NCBI RefSeq assembly: GCF_022827545.1 | Contig: NZ_CP094669.1 | Location: 5,139,001-5,203,000, forward strand | DNA: 64,000 nucleotides | From: Hymenobacter tibetensis | GTDB lineage: Bacteria; Bacteroidota; Bacteroidia; Cytophagales; Hymenobacteraceae | Direction: 5' to 3' | In this document: one piece after another, positions 36,754 to 45,943 of the stretch | How the letters are laid out: every line of letters begins with the position of its first letter | Numbering within the stretch: the stretch's first letter is position 1 | Made by a program: the position numbers and the translations under genes | The notes under the pieces: generated by a model | Database searches by the model: none | Seen by the model: only the letters and a program-made list of their open reading frames with translations | Told to the model about the DNA's origin: nothing

Positions 36754-39700
36754 CTAGAACAGGAAATCAAACCCGAGGAACACCAGGTTTTCCTCGCCCT
36801 TCGAGTAGGTAACGTTGATAACCGCTTGCTTGAGGATATCAACCCATACGCCCCCACCATACGCGGTGTGGTAAGCGTCTAGCCCACTCTTCACGTCGTA
36901 GCGGGAGTACACCCGGGCGGCATCAGCCAGACCCATGATACCAAACTTACCGGGTAGCAGATAGGCATTGAACTCGAAAAGCTGGATGCGTACTTCTGCG
37001 TTGGCGTAGGTGCTAGACCGGCCGGCGTACCGCGTCCGGCGGTAGCCACGCAAGTTGGTAGTGCCACCCAGCGTGTTGGCCTGGAAGAAGCGGTAGTCGC
37101 CGAGGTTGCGGCTAGCACCCACACGGCCAGCCCAGGTGAGCTGGAAGGGGAAGTTGGGGCTCAGGTAGAAGCGGAATTCCGATGCCAGACGCCCGTACTT
37201 CAACTTCTCGGCGTTGAGCTGCGTGTTGTACTCCACGGCGTTGTACCAGCGCAAGCCAATACGCGGGTTCTTCGGCGACGAAGCCGCATCAATGTTGAGG
37301 TATGCGCGCCCACCGAGGTAGCGGTTAAGCTGGAAGTCGGAGGCCCGAATACCCACGGCACTTGTTCCTTCTATCCCATTGCCTTGGTCGTCGAGGTTGC
37401 TGGCTATTTCGCCGCCCAATCGCTCGGTGCTTACCCGGAACTGGTCGTACTGCGGACCGAAACCAACTTTTAGGAAGCTAAACACATCCCGCTCCAACAC
37501 CGGCGAAACGTAGAACCGCGAGAAGCGGACCCGGTAGGTGTTGTTGATGTCGCGGTTGCGGGTGTCGTTGTCGTCGGCTAGGATGTTGCGCGTGTCGTTG
37601 CCCAAACCGAAGTAGTTATACAGCAGCTGCGGGCCGTAGAGCTGCGAGGTTATGCGCAGGTCGTACTTGCCAATCACATCCACAAAATGCCCCAAGTAAC
37701 GAACGTTGTACGCCTGCTGCGAGGGAGAATAGTTGGCCGCTAGGCTCTGCTCGGTGGCGTACGGTTCTTTCCGGAAGCCATAGGTCCGGTACACGGCCCC
37801 ACCACCCACGAACAGCCGGTCATCGATATTATAACCGAAGTACAGTGTTGGGCCGAGATAGTTGAGCGTGTAGTCTTTGCGGTCCGAGCGGTTGTGCACG
37901 TCATACCGGCTTACATCAATACCAGGCTGCGTCCGCAGGCGAGTGTCTTTACCGGGCGTTATCACGTTACCGGTGTCGGCGTCGTAGATGTGCGTGTAGT
38001 GCCGGAAGCCAGCCACGTTGGACCGGTCGGTGATAGAGTCTTTGTCGGTACCGGCAATGATGCGCACCTTGGTGCCGCGTTGCACGTCCCCTTTCACGTC
38101 GTACACGTCGTTGCCCTCGAACCCGTAAAGGCGCAGCTCTTTGGTTACTTTGTTATCGAAGGTGCGGTCAAACAAGGTTTTGCCCAGGGCGCCTTCTTTG
38201 GTGATTTTGCGGACCTGCACGCGGGTTTTGTTGTCGGCTAGGCGTTCCACCGTGAACTTTTCGCGCTTGCTAGAGCCTTTCACCTCGGTCACCTTGCTTA
38301 CCACAGTGTAGTAGTCGGCGGCTAGCTGGGGCAGCAAGTCGCGGCGGCTTTTCAGTTTGGCTATTATCTCGGGGCCGTGTAGCTCATATATCTGCTTGGG
38401 CCACCGCTCCCGGAACGCCTTTTCGATAACGTTGTCGGTGAGGGAAGCTTTCAATTCCTCGGCCTGCTTCACCCACTGCTCTTTCGTAACGGAAGCCAGG
38501 TACACCCGGTCGTTGCTGAGGGCCGTTAGGTTGAGCCCTTTCCAGTCGGCGTAGTCTTTGCCGAAATTCTGGAAGTTGCGGATAGCCCATTTCCGCGAGG
38601 CCAAGTATGGGAAGATACCGTCGCCCTTGAAAAAGGCCACGTCCCGGTCTTCTGGTACTGCTGTGAATTTCCGGTCGCCTTCCTTGTCTTTCTTTTCAGC
38701 CCAACGCCACTGGTCTTCGTGCCGGTCCCAGTCGCCTATCCACATATCAAACAAGCGCGAACGGGCGAATGCCTTTTCATCAACCCGGTTGTCGTTGTCG
38801 TCCACTAGGCGCTCAAACACCTTGTCGGTCCCTACTAGGTTCTCGGCGTTGCCCAAGGAGGCTACGTTGCTTTGGTCGTCTTTGGCATCTTCTTCAATAG
38901 CACCTGGCGTATTGGAAAACCGCTCTAAGTACTGGCCCAGCAGCGGGTCTTGCGGAATAAACCGAAGTTCTGGATTGGTATGCAGGATGCCAGCGGCTGT
39001 AGCCAGCGGAGGAATTGCTAAGCTACCGTAGGGGTGCTGCGCCGAAATCTGGTCTTGCAGGATGTCGGCAGCGGCTCCCGTCCGTAGCGCTTCAGGCAGC
39101 ACGGCCGATGGGTCTTTGTTGAGGCTCCGGATAGTGAAGTTGCGTCCTTCTTCGTTGCGCACCTTCAACGAGGCCGTTTGCTTGCCGCCCCCGATTTTGT
39201 ACGGCGTCAGACCACCTTTTTCGGTTGCCAGATCCAAGACCGGAAACTTCACGGGCGTAGCCCACTCCTGCCGGTAATGCTGCCCAAACAACGACTTGTG
39301 CAGCTTGCTCCGGTCCAAGTAGCGGGGGTTGACGGCCAGAGTCACCGTACTGTCTCTGTACTTAGGGCGCGGGCCGGCCGGAACCGGACTAGCTTCACTG
39401 GCCACCACTGGCTGCGCATAGAGCGGAGTCCGGAACACGAGGCGGGCTGTTTCACCTGCCCCGTTCGGAATATAGTATTCCACCCATGCTTGGCCATCGT
39501 CATAGTAGTTTACCCGTGCCAAGCCTTTCTCTTTATCGGAGAAAATGGCGTCGGCGCTGTTGCCAGTGCGCGTGTGCTGCGTTTTACAACCCGAGCCGCT
39601 TACAATCTGATGGTAGGTGGGGGTTTTGAAATATTGGAGGTTGTGCTCGTGCCCGGAAGCGTAAACGATATTGGGGTGCTTGGCGAAAATATCTTCCAGG

Positions 39701-40644
39701 CCCTTCTTATAAGCCTGGTAGAGCGGATGCGGAATGTCTTGGCTAATACCGCCGTATTTGCGGGCAAATGGATACACCGAGCCGAGAACCGGCAACGGCA
39801 GGAACGCATATTTGAAGACGATGGAGAGCGGAAAAATGTGGTCGGCCAACGTGAAGTAGCCGCCATGAATGCCATCGGACTGGATAGGATGGTGCGCAAT
39901 CACCATGATATTCTTGTCCTTGTTGCGCTCGATGATATCTTCCAGCTGCGTGAAGAAGTCGGTTTCGTTAGCCACACCGCAGCCGCTGTTGGCGCCATAG
40001 GGTCGCTCACCAGCACCTTGCAAGAACCATTGCGAATTGATGGCAATCAACACCAGATTGTCCTGCAACCGCACCTCAAACGGGCCGGGGCAGGCATCCC
40101 GCGGAATAAAGAAGTCGCCGGTGTAGGAGAAAGCCGCCGAGTCATTGGTCATGAAGTTTTCTACGAACCGTTGCTGCCGGTTCACCTGCTCCACTCCTCC
40201 GGTGCGGCCCTGCTTCCAGTCGTGGTTGCCGGGAATCATGTATTTCTCTCCGGCGTAGCCCCGCAGGATGTTCAGCTGGTCTACAATGCGGCGCTCCGAC
40301 TCTTCCCGGTCGAATGCCCCCTCTTCGGGCATGCCGTACTCGTATATATTATCGCCGAGGTAAATGGCAGTGCTTTTCGCGCCAGCGGCCAGCATTTGCT
40401 TGCGCATAAAGTTCAACGATGGCTCTCCCCCATCCTTGGCAGGAATTGGCTTGCCTACGTCGCCAATCAGGAAAACAGAATATGCAATGCGGGAACTGTC
40501 TGGCGGTGTTTTTGCTTCCCAATTTTCACCGCCTTTTGTATAGTTTGGACGAATGGGGTGTGGAGTCTGTGTGGTTTTCTGGGCCCAGGCGGAAGTGCCG
40601 CTCAGCAACCAAAACAGGCTACAAGACAAGAGAATACGCTTCAT
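36754..40644 (-). CDS. Metallophosphoesterase fused to a BamA/TamA-like outer-membrane barrel
   Basis: ATG 40644 gives a signal peptide ending SAWAQ; 1296 residues. The N-terminal calcineurin-like domain (about 50-350) carries all metal motifs: FLIGDVG, YLGDNIYEYG, IPGNHDWKQG, VIAHHPIQSDG, and SGHEHNLQYF. A central region (about 430-880) contains RSRLFDMWIGDWDRHEDQW and a domain of unknown fold. The last 400 residues are a surface-antigen-type barrel with the hallmark LGGTTNLRGYRRTRYAGRS. It should sit in the outer membrane with the phosphoesterase on one face. The gene follows the DUF6268-like gene in the same orientation, separated by a weak hairpin. Confidence 0.9.
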   Translation of the reverse strand: MKRILLSCSLFWLLSGTSAWAQKTTQTPHPIRPNYTKGGENWEAKTPPDSSRIAYSVFLIGDVGKPIPAKDGGEPSLNFMRKQMLAAGAKSTAIYLGDNIYEYGMPEEGAFDREESERRIVDQLNILRGYAGEKYMIPGNHDWKQGRTGGVEQVNRQQRFVENFMTNDSAAFSYTGDFFIPRDACPGPFEVRLQDNLVLIAINSQWFLQGAGERPYGANSGCGVANETDFFTQLEDIIERNKDKNIMVIAHHPIQSDGIHGGYFTLADHIFPLSIVFKYAFLPLPVLGSVYPFARKYGGISQDIPHPLYQAYKKGLEDIFAKHPNIVYASGHEHNLQYFKTPTYHQIVSGSGCKTQHTRTGNSADAIFSDKEKGLARVNYYDDGQAWVEYYIPNGAGETARLVFRTPLYAQPVVASEASPVPAGPRPKYRDSTVTLAVNPRYLDRSKLHKSLFGQHYRQEWATPVKFPVLDLATEKGGLTPYKIGGGKQTASLKVRNEEGRNFTIRSLNKDPSAVLPEALRTGAAADILQDQISAQHPYGSLAIPPLATAAGILHTNPELRFIPQDPLLGQYLERFSNTPGAIEEDAKDDQSNVASLGNAENLVGTDKVFERLVDDNDNRVDEKAFARSRLFDMWIGDWDRHEDQWRWAEKKDKEGDRKFTAVPEDRDVAFFKGDGIFPYLASRKWAIRNFQNFGKDYADWKGLNLTALSNDRVYLASVTKEQWVKQAEELKASLTDNVIEKAFRERWPKQIYELHGPEIIAKLKSRRDLLPQLAADYYTVVSKVTEVKGSSKREKFTVERLADNKTRVQVRKITKEGALGKTLFDRTFDNKVTKELRLYGFEGNDVYDVKGDVQRGTKVRIIAGTDKDSITDRSNVAGFRHYTHIYDADTGNVITPGKDTRLRTQPGIDVSRYDVHNRSDRKDYTLNYLGPTLYFGYNIDDRLFVGGGAVYRTYGFRKEPYATEQSLAANYSPSQQAYNVRYLGHFVDVIGKYDLRITSQLYGPQLLYNYFGLGNDTRNILADDNDTRNRDINNTYRVRFSRFYVSPVLERDVFSFLKVGFGPQYDQFRVSTERLGGEIASNLDDQGNGIEGTSAVGIRASDFQLNRYLGGRAYLNIDAASSPKNPRIGLRWYNAVEYNTQLNAEKLKYGRLASEFRFYLSPNFPFQLTWAGRVGASRNLGDYRFFQANTLGGTTNLRGYRRTRYAGRSSTYANAEVRIQLFEFNAYLLPGKFGIMGLADAARVYSRYDVKSGLDAYHTAYGGGVWVDILKQAVINVTYSKGEENLVFLGFDFLF

Positions 40645-40900
40645 ACAATGAGGCAATAGAGAGAGAAAGCAAGCCTGAAACTAGTGCCTAAACCGAATTG
40701 GACTAGGCGTAGTTATTGGAAATACGAGTAACTTACTGAAACGGCTGCGTGCAAACGACGCCTAGTAAGCCAGAATGCCTGCCGTACGCAAACCTGTGAC
40801 TCACGGTTGAGATACGGCTGCAAAAACCTCCACGTATAATTCGCGTTCAAAGTCGGTTAGGGGTGCCGCCCCGTTATGCCGCTCACCCTGCCTCCTCCTA

Positions 40901-42148
40901 ATGGAACCTACGGAAACCCTCCAACCGGCCAAAGCCGAAAAATCAGAAATTCTGAAGCAGGCGAAGTCCTACGTGACAAAGCTAATGGAAGAAAAACTTC
41001 CACCTCAGCTTGTCTATCATTCGCTTAAGCACACAGTTTCTGTTGTGAAAGAAGCCCGCACCTTGGGCGAAGATTCTGGCTTGGAAGCCCATGACCAAGA
41101 GGCGTTGCTGCTGGCCGCTTGGTTTCACGACACCGGCTACATTGAAGTCAATGATGGTCACGAATATAAAAGCATGGTTTTCGCCGAAAACTGGTTGCGC
41201 GAGCAGGGCTACCCCGAGCCGCGTATCCAGGTGGTTAAGGACCTGATCCGGGGCACGCACCGCGACGAAGCCTGCGAAACGGAATTGCAGCAACTGCTCA
41301 AAGATGCCGACATGAGCGGCATGGGTCGGGAAGACTTCTTTGCCAATGCCGAGCTACTTCGCGCCGAATGGGAAACCACGCTCGGCAAAACCTACTCCAA
41401 TGTGGAGTGGGCAGAGTCGCAGCTGGACTTTCTGTTGTCGGCAAAGTTTCTGACCTCCGCGGCCAAAGCGCGCTACAAAGACCAGTTCAAGGCCAACCTG
41501 AAGGAGCAGCGCGACCAGCTTAAGAAGACCGAGAAAAAGAAGAAGAAAAAAGAGGAGGAAGCTACCGGCACGTTCGCCGAGCCCAAACGCGGCATCGAGA
41601 CGATGTTCCGGACCATGTACAGCAACCACATGAAGCTGTCGGATATGGCCGATAAAAAAGCTAACATGATGATTAGCTTGAACGCCGTGCTGCTGTCGGT
41701 TATCATCACGTATTTGGGTGCCAAAGCCGGCACTAAGTCGGGAGTACTCAGCCCTACTATCGTCAACAACCCCGTTCTCACTATCCCGATTGGGTTGCTG
41801 CTGGCTACGGCACTGGGCTCGGTTGTGACGGCTATCCTGTGCGCCCAGCCAGACGTAACGAGCTTTAAGTGGCTAAAGAAGAGCCCAGAAATTGCCACCA
41901 ACCGGCGCGTCAATTTGCTCTTCTTCGGCAACTTCAGCAAACTCTCTCTCGACGACTTCCACTCGGGCATGAACCAAGTGATGAGCGAAAAAGATGCGCT
42001 GTACACTAACATGGTCACCGACATCTATTACCTCGGCGATGTACTTACGCGCAAGTATCGGTTGCTGCGCATCAGCTACACCATCTTCATGGTGGGCCTT
42101 ATCCTGACTTCGCTTTCCTTTGGTATTGCATTGCTGTACAAAATGTAG
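40901..42148 (+). CDS. HD-domain protein fused to a PycTM (DUF5706) membrane effector
   Basis: This 415-residue protein has an N-terminal HD phosphohydrolase domain (about 20-190) with YHSLKHTVSVV, AAWFHDTGY, GTHRDE and KDADMSGMG, so the metal-site residues look intact. A strongly basic Lys-rich linker (about 205-225) follows. The C-terminal domain (about 235-415) matches Pycsar transmembrane effectors: SDMADKKANMMISLNAVLLSV and three or four membrane helices, ending GIALLYKM. Known PycTM effectors respond to cCMP or cUMP made by a phage-triggered cyclase. No cyclase gene is adjacent, so the HD part may instead hydrolyse or sense the signal nucleotide (inference). Confidence 0.88.
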   Translation: MEPTETLQPAKAEKSEILKQAKSYVTKLMEEKLPPQLVYHSLKHTVSVVKEARTLGEDSGLEAHDQEALLLAAWFHDTGYIEVNDGHEYKSMVFAENWLREQGYPEPRIQVVKDLIRGTHRDEACETELQQLLKDADMSGMGREDFFANAELLRAEWETTLGKTYSNVEWAESQLDFLLSAKFLTSAAKARYKDQFKANLKEQRDQLKKTEKKKKKKEEEATGTFAEPKRGIETMFRTMYSNHMKLSDMADKKANMMISLNAVLLSVIITYLGAKAGTKSGVLSPTIVNNPVLTIPIGLLLATALGSVVTAILCAQPDVTSFKWLKKSPEIATNRRVNLLFFGNFSKLSLDDFHSGMNQVMSEKDALYTNMVTDIYYLGDVLTRKYRLLRISYTIFMVGLILTSLSFGIALLYKM

Positions 42149-42256
42149 GTATCCGCTAAGCAGGTGCGCAACAGGCTTTTTACATAAGCGCGTAACAGTA
42201 TATGCGTAGCCGTTGCCTACTTGCCGCCTAGTTTTCTTCTCTTATACATTTCGCGC

Positions 42257-42264
42257 TACCTTTG
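42257..42264 (+). promoter_or_regulatory. Promoter -7 box of the tRNA-Arg gene
   Basis: TACCTTTG matches the Bacteroidota -7 consensus TAnnTTTG and ends 14 bases before the tRNA. A TTTTC about 22 bases upstream is a weak -33 match. Confidence 0.6.
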
Positions 42265-42278
42265 TGCCACTTCACATT

Positions 42279-42350
42279 GGCCCCGTAGTTCAACGGATAG
42301 AATAAGGGTTTCCTAAACTTTAGATGTGAGTTCGATTCTCGCCGGGGCCA
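42279..42350 (+). tRNA. tRNA-Arg (anticodon CCU)
   Basis: A 72-nucleotide cloverleaf can be folded by eye. The acceptor stem is GGCCCCG with CGGGGCC, the D stem GTTC/GAAT, the anticodon stem AGGGT/ACTTT with loop TTCCTAA (anticodon CCT, reading AGG), and the T stem GTGAG/CTCGC with loop TTCGATT. The discriminator base is A and CCA is not encoded. A terminator follows at once. It marks the switch from the core-like left part to the accessory region, and tRNA genes are frequent integration sites. Confidence 0.95.
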
Positions 42351-42354
42351 CAAC

Positions 42355-42385
42355 AAAGCCTCTCTACTACATGTAGAGAGGCTTT
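42355..42385 (+). terminator. Intrinsic terminator of the tRNA gene
   Basis: AAAGCCTCTCTA (42355-42366) pairs exactly with TAGAGAGGCTTT (42374-42385) around a 7-base loop, followed by TT. Confidence 0.9.
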
Positions 42386-42657
42386 TTGCTTAAAAAGGGG
42401 GCACGTTAGGGAACAGAACACCAGAATAATCTTTAAAAGATCTTTAGGTCCTCCCTCACTCCTGTGGCAGTTAGCAAGGGAAGAGCCCATACATACAGTA
42501 AACAAGCAGTGGTCAAGTGAACCTGAAGTTTATAGCGACTAGACCATAATAACAGCTTCCACCTTCGGATGAAAAATATCGCCGACTATAAGAGTACGGC
42601 TAACGGCATATCCTGCAAGATGTATTATATTTTATTTTTATCTTTTACCGTCATTAT

Positions 42658-43338
42658 ATGATTAAATATATATTTCCTTCACTGCTTACTGCTAGCTTGC
42701 TCAGTTGTGCGTATCAGGCCTAGGCTCAAGCACCGGCCAAACAGTGGGACCGCACCTTCGGGGGCGATGGCAATGATCAGTTCTATGCTTTGCAGCAAAC
42801 CAGTGGTGGAGTTTATATTCAAGGAGGGTATTCAGACTCCGATAGCAGGGGCGACAAGACGCAGCCAAATCTGGGCTATTATGATTACTAGCTGGTTAAG
42901 ATTGATGCCAGCGGCACCAAGCAATGGGACCAAACGATTGGGGGCGATGGAAATGATTTCCTTCACACTATCCAACAAATCAGTGACGGGAGCTATATCC
43001 TTGGGGGCCGTTCTAAATCCGGAATTGGTAGTGATAAAACTCAAGCTAATCAAGGCGACAATGACTGTTGGATTGTCAAGATCGGCCCTGCTTCACTCGC
43101 TACTACCACCGCATCGCTTCAGCGCCTGCCCCTGACAGCATACCCCAACCCCGTCAACTCGGCCCTCACCCTATGCGGTCCCGCGGGCACACCCTACCAG
43201 TTGCTCAACCAACTCGGCCAAGTCGTGCGCACTGGTAAAGTGTCCGCCCAGCCGCTGGACGTGCAAACCCTGCCCGCCGGCCTGTATTTGCTGTACGATG
43301 CAATTAGTGGCCGCACCACTAAGCTTGTTAAAGAGTAA
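42658..43338 (+). pseudogene. Repeat-type T9SS protein interrupted by two in-frame TAG codons
   Basis: One frame of 227 codons runs from ATG 42658 to TAA 43336 with no shift. It encodes a signal peptide, two repeats of the type KQWDRTFGGDGNDQFYALQQ and KQWDQTIGGDGNDFLHTIQQ, and a T9SS domain (LTAYPNPVNSALTL, LPAGLYLL). TAG interrupts at codon 22, at the signal-peptide end (YQA*AQAPAK; AWAQ-type in relatives), and at codon 78, where the motif DYW-LVKIDASG predicts Trp. Both fit TGG to TAG changes. Without suppression only 21 residues would be made. The gene follows the tRNA after about 270 AT-rich bases. Confidence 0.85.
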
Positions 43339-43421
43339 CCTAGTAGCACGTTTCCTAGAAGCTAAGTGTACATGGTAGTAACCTGTCATCGTTATTGTCT
43401 GCGTATAGCTCATCATAGATC

Positions 43422-43685
43422 ATGCCCACCACCCATTATGCCTTTCGGGCCTTGCCCTTCGAGCAGCAAATAGTACTGGTGTGGGACGAAAGGCAACATG
43501 TAGCAACCCGCTATGAGGAAGTAGATACCGTTGCTCCTTACTACATGGGCGGAGCCTCCTTTGTCGAGTTGTTCTACAATCCCATCTATAATGTGCTCCA
43601 AGACCGGTTGCGGACGTTTGTGAGCACGGCCTTGCTGGAACCCTATGCCTCTGTTGTTAATCTGGATGATTTAGCTCTGGAGTAG
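43422..43685 (+). CDS. Small hypothetical protein
   Basis: The 87-residue product starts MPTTHYAFRALPFEQQIVLV and contains VATRYEEVDTV, FVELFYNPIYN and an acidic end VVNLDDLALE. It is mixed alpha/beta, without a signal peptide or membrane helix. I do not recognise a named family. Coding composition and a clean ATG start support it being real. It lies head-on to the broken small gene at 43707-43994, with only 21 bases between their stops. Confidence 0.6.
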   Translation: MPTTHYAFRALPFEQQIVLVWDERQHVATRYEEVDTVAPYYMGGASFVELFYNPIYNVLQDRLRTFVSTALLEPYASVVNLDDLALE

Positions 43686-43706
43686 GGAGGCCTCATCCGT
43701 GTGTTA

Positions 43707-43994
43707 TTAGTCAGCAGCAACAGTTACCTCTTGCTGCACCAGCACGTACATGTCGGCTACCACGAAGAAGTCGCTGCGGAACAGATGGGATTCCCGCTCG
43801 GCAATCGCCTCGTAGGCCGACTCGGCAATTTTCAGGTGCGCGACCTCGCCACTCGTGCCCTGCCCCCGGTCACCATGTACGCACAGCAGATGGTCGTACT
43901 AGTTAAGCGGTTTGTACTGAAAGATGCGGCTGAAGGCCTTACGCTCGGTATAGGCAGCTAAATCAGCGGGGATAGCAAGCTTCTTGGAACTCAT
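43707..43994 (-). pseudogene. Small gene interrupted by one TAG
   Basis: On the minus strand a 96-codon frame from ATG 43994 to TAA 43707 reads MSSKKLAIPADLAAYTERKA, then FSRIFQYKPLN, TAG (codon 32), and YDHLLCVHGD continuing in frame through EVAHLKIAESAYEAIAER to the end. Both sides look coding and there is no frameshift. CAG to TAG is the likely change. Upstream on the same strand is TACCTT, similar to a promoter box. The family is not recognised; the size and acidic helix suggest a small cytosolic protein. Confidence 0.7.
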
Positions 43995-44119
43995 GGTTGC
44001 ACGGGAATACGCTCGAAGGTAGAGCCCCTTGCGCAAAATGCAGTAGCTATTGAGCGCAACAGCAATGATTGTAATTATTTTACTTACTTAGTACTTACTT
44101 GCAGGACTATCTCAAGCAT

Positions 44120-45745
44120 TTATTCTATCACAAGGCGAGATACCGATGCCCCCATCCGGACCCAATACAAGCCCCGAACGAGACCCGTCAAGTCGAGTGG
44201 TATCGTCTTGCTTCCCTGCTCTAGTATAAACCAGCTTACCTGCCGACCCAGTCCGTCGAGCACCTGCACCACCTGACGGCCGGTAGTGAGTGGGCTCCGG
44301 GTGAGCACGGTACGTGTCAGAGCGGGGTTGGGAGCCAAGCTAAAGGGAGAAGCAGAACGCGGTGTATGGGTCGCTAGCCCCATATTCGTCAGGTGAGCGA
44401 CAAACGCTCCGTCGCGTACACTCGACAGGGTTGTAGGACCAAAGGTAGCTGGGCTCGCATACAGACCTGCCACCACCGTTGTTCCTTTACTGACTAAAGC
44501 TGTTCCGAAATCGTCGCCTGGGCCGCCAGCACGCACGGCCTGCGTCCAGGAGCCGGTGGAGTTAAGCGTAGCGACTACAAGATCGCGTCCTCCAGCACTT
44601 GTTAAGCTAGTGGAACCAAAGAGCGCCGTGCCTGTGAAAAATCCGGTGATGACCACGTTCCCTTGCCCATCCAATGCTACCCCAAAAGCCGCATCTAATT
44701 CGGAGCCTCCGGCTTGAACGGCAAAACCCCACTCTCCGGAGGGATTTAAGCGAGCTACGAAAATATCCGCTGAGCCCATACTGGTTAAGGATGTGGCGCC
44801 AAAGCTGGCTGTGCCGCGGAAATACCCGGTGAGGGTAGCATTGCCAACATTATCGAGTACGACCTGGCCGCCATAATCACCATCGGTACCGCCAGCCCGC
44901 ACCACCTGGATCCAATTTCCCGCGGCATCAACCCTTGCCACAAAGGCATCGTTGTTACCCGCACTGGTAAGCAGTGTAGTGCCAAAGGCCGCCGAACCAC
45001 CGAAGTAGCCCGCGATAACGGCCGTACCGTTCCCCTCTAAAGCAAGAGAGGAAGAAGAATCAAACGCGGCTCCCCCCGCCCGCACCGCCTGGGTCCAAGT
45101 ACCAGCTGCACTTAGCCTAGCCACAAAAACATCCGTACTTCCGGTACTTGTTAGATTAATCGTGCCAAAGGTTGCGGTATTGTCAAAAGTACCTGTTAGA
45201 ACGGCACTGCCATTCGAATCTATGGCGATAGATTGCGCGTAATCGGGACCTGGCCCCCCGGCTCGTACCGCCTGGGTCCACTGCCCAGCTGCGTTCAGCC
45301 GTGCTACAAAAAGATCGGCATTGCCGGCGCTCGTTAGGGTGGTGGTGCCGAAGGTCGCGGTAGTAGAAGCCAGTCCTCCGCGCAGAACTCCAAAATAACC
45401 CGCCAACAACGCATTTCCTGTGGCATCCACTACTATATCATATATATAGTCGTCGCCCTCTCCCCCAGCCCGCACGGCTTGCGTCCATTCGCCGGAAGCA
45501 TTCATACGAGCCACAAACACATCGGAATTGCCTGTGCTGGTGAGCACATAAGTACCTAAGGTTAGGGTAGTGGCAAAATTACCAGCCACAATGGTGTTAC
45601 CAGCCCCATCAAGTGCGATTTGCACATTAGTGCCGCCAGCGCCTTCAACTTGACTGACCCTCTGCCATGTGGTTTGCGCCCATGCCGGAGCAGCACTCAG
45701 GATCAAAAAAACAACTGCCAATTGGCGTAGCGTATCGTGTAGCAT
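44120..45745 (-). CDS. SBBP-repeat beta-propeller protein with T9SS sorting domain
   Basis: ATG 45745 gives a signal peptide ending SAAPAWAQ; 541 residues. The body has about eight blades of the SBBP type, each with a phrase like GDVFVARMNASGEWTQAVRAGG and a turn such as DATGNALLAGYFGG followed by ATFGTTTLTSAG. The C-terminal 80 residues form a T9SS domain: FSLAPNPALTRTVLT, VLDGLGRQV, RGLYWVRMG. It should be secreted to the cell surface. A relative of the same design, broken by one TAG, lies at 60495-62168. Function unknown; blades are typically ligand- or matrix-facing. Confidence 0.93.
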   Translation of the reverse strand: MLHDTLRQLAVVFLILSAAPAWAQTTWQRVSQVEGAGGTNVQIALDGAGNTIVAGNFATTLTLGTYVLTSTGNSDVFVARMNASGEWTQAVRAGGEGDDYIYDIVVDATGNALLAGYFGVLRGGLASTTATFGTTTLTSAGNADLFVARLNAAGQWTQAVRAGGPGPDYAQSIAIDSNGSAVLTGTFDNTATFGTINLTSTGSTDVFVARLSAAGTWTQAVRAGGAAFDSSSSLALEGNGTAVIAGYFGGSAAFGTTLLTSAGNNDAFVARVDAAGNWIQVVRAGGTDGDYGGQVVLDNVGNATLTGYFRGTASFGATSLTSMGSADIFVARLNPSGEWGFAVQAGGSELDAAFGVALDGQGNVVITGFFTGTALFGSTSLTSAGGRDLVVATLNSTGSWTQAVRAGGPGDDFGTALVSKGTTVVAGLYASPATFGPTTLSSVRDGAFVAHLTNMGLATHTPRSASPFSLAPNPALTRTVLTRSPLTTGRQVVQVLDGLGRQVSWFILEQGSKTIPLDLTGLVRGLYWVRMGASVSRLVIE

Positions 45746-45943
45746 ATAACTGGATATATCCCCACAAAGATAACTCAACAGCAATTACAGCCCAACTTTC
45801 GCGTCTTCTAAATTGGAGAATAAGAAGTATATGAGTTACTGACAAGAACAAGACTGCGTCCGTAAGCCCTTCACTTTAGTCGCAGCGGTGCCCCACGGTT
45901 GGCAAGCCATTTGCAGTGATGATCACACCTACCCTTAATTATT

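Noticed and set aside
39178..40659. A 493-codon open frame on the plus strand
   Set aside because: It is antisense to the phosphoesterase-barrel gene, whose motifs are unmistakable; the plus-strand translation has no domain.
42320..42505. Minus-strand frame ending in GPGENRTHI
   Set aside because: This is the usual false frame formed by the antisense of a tRNA gene.
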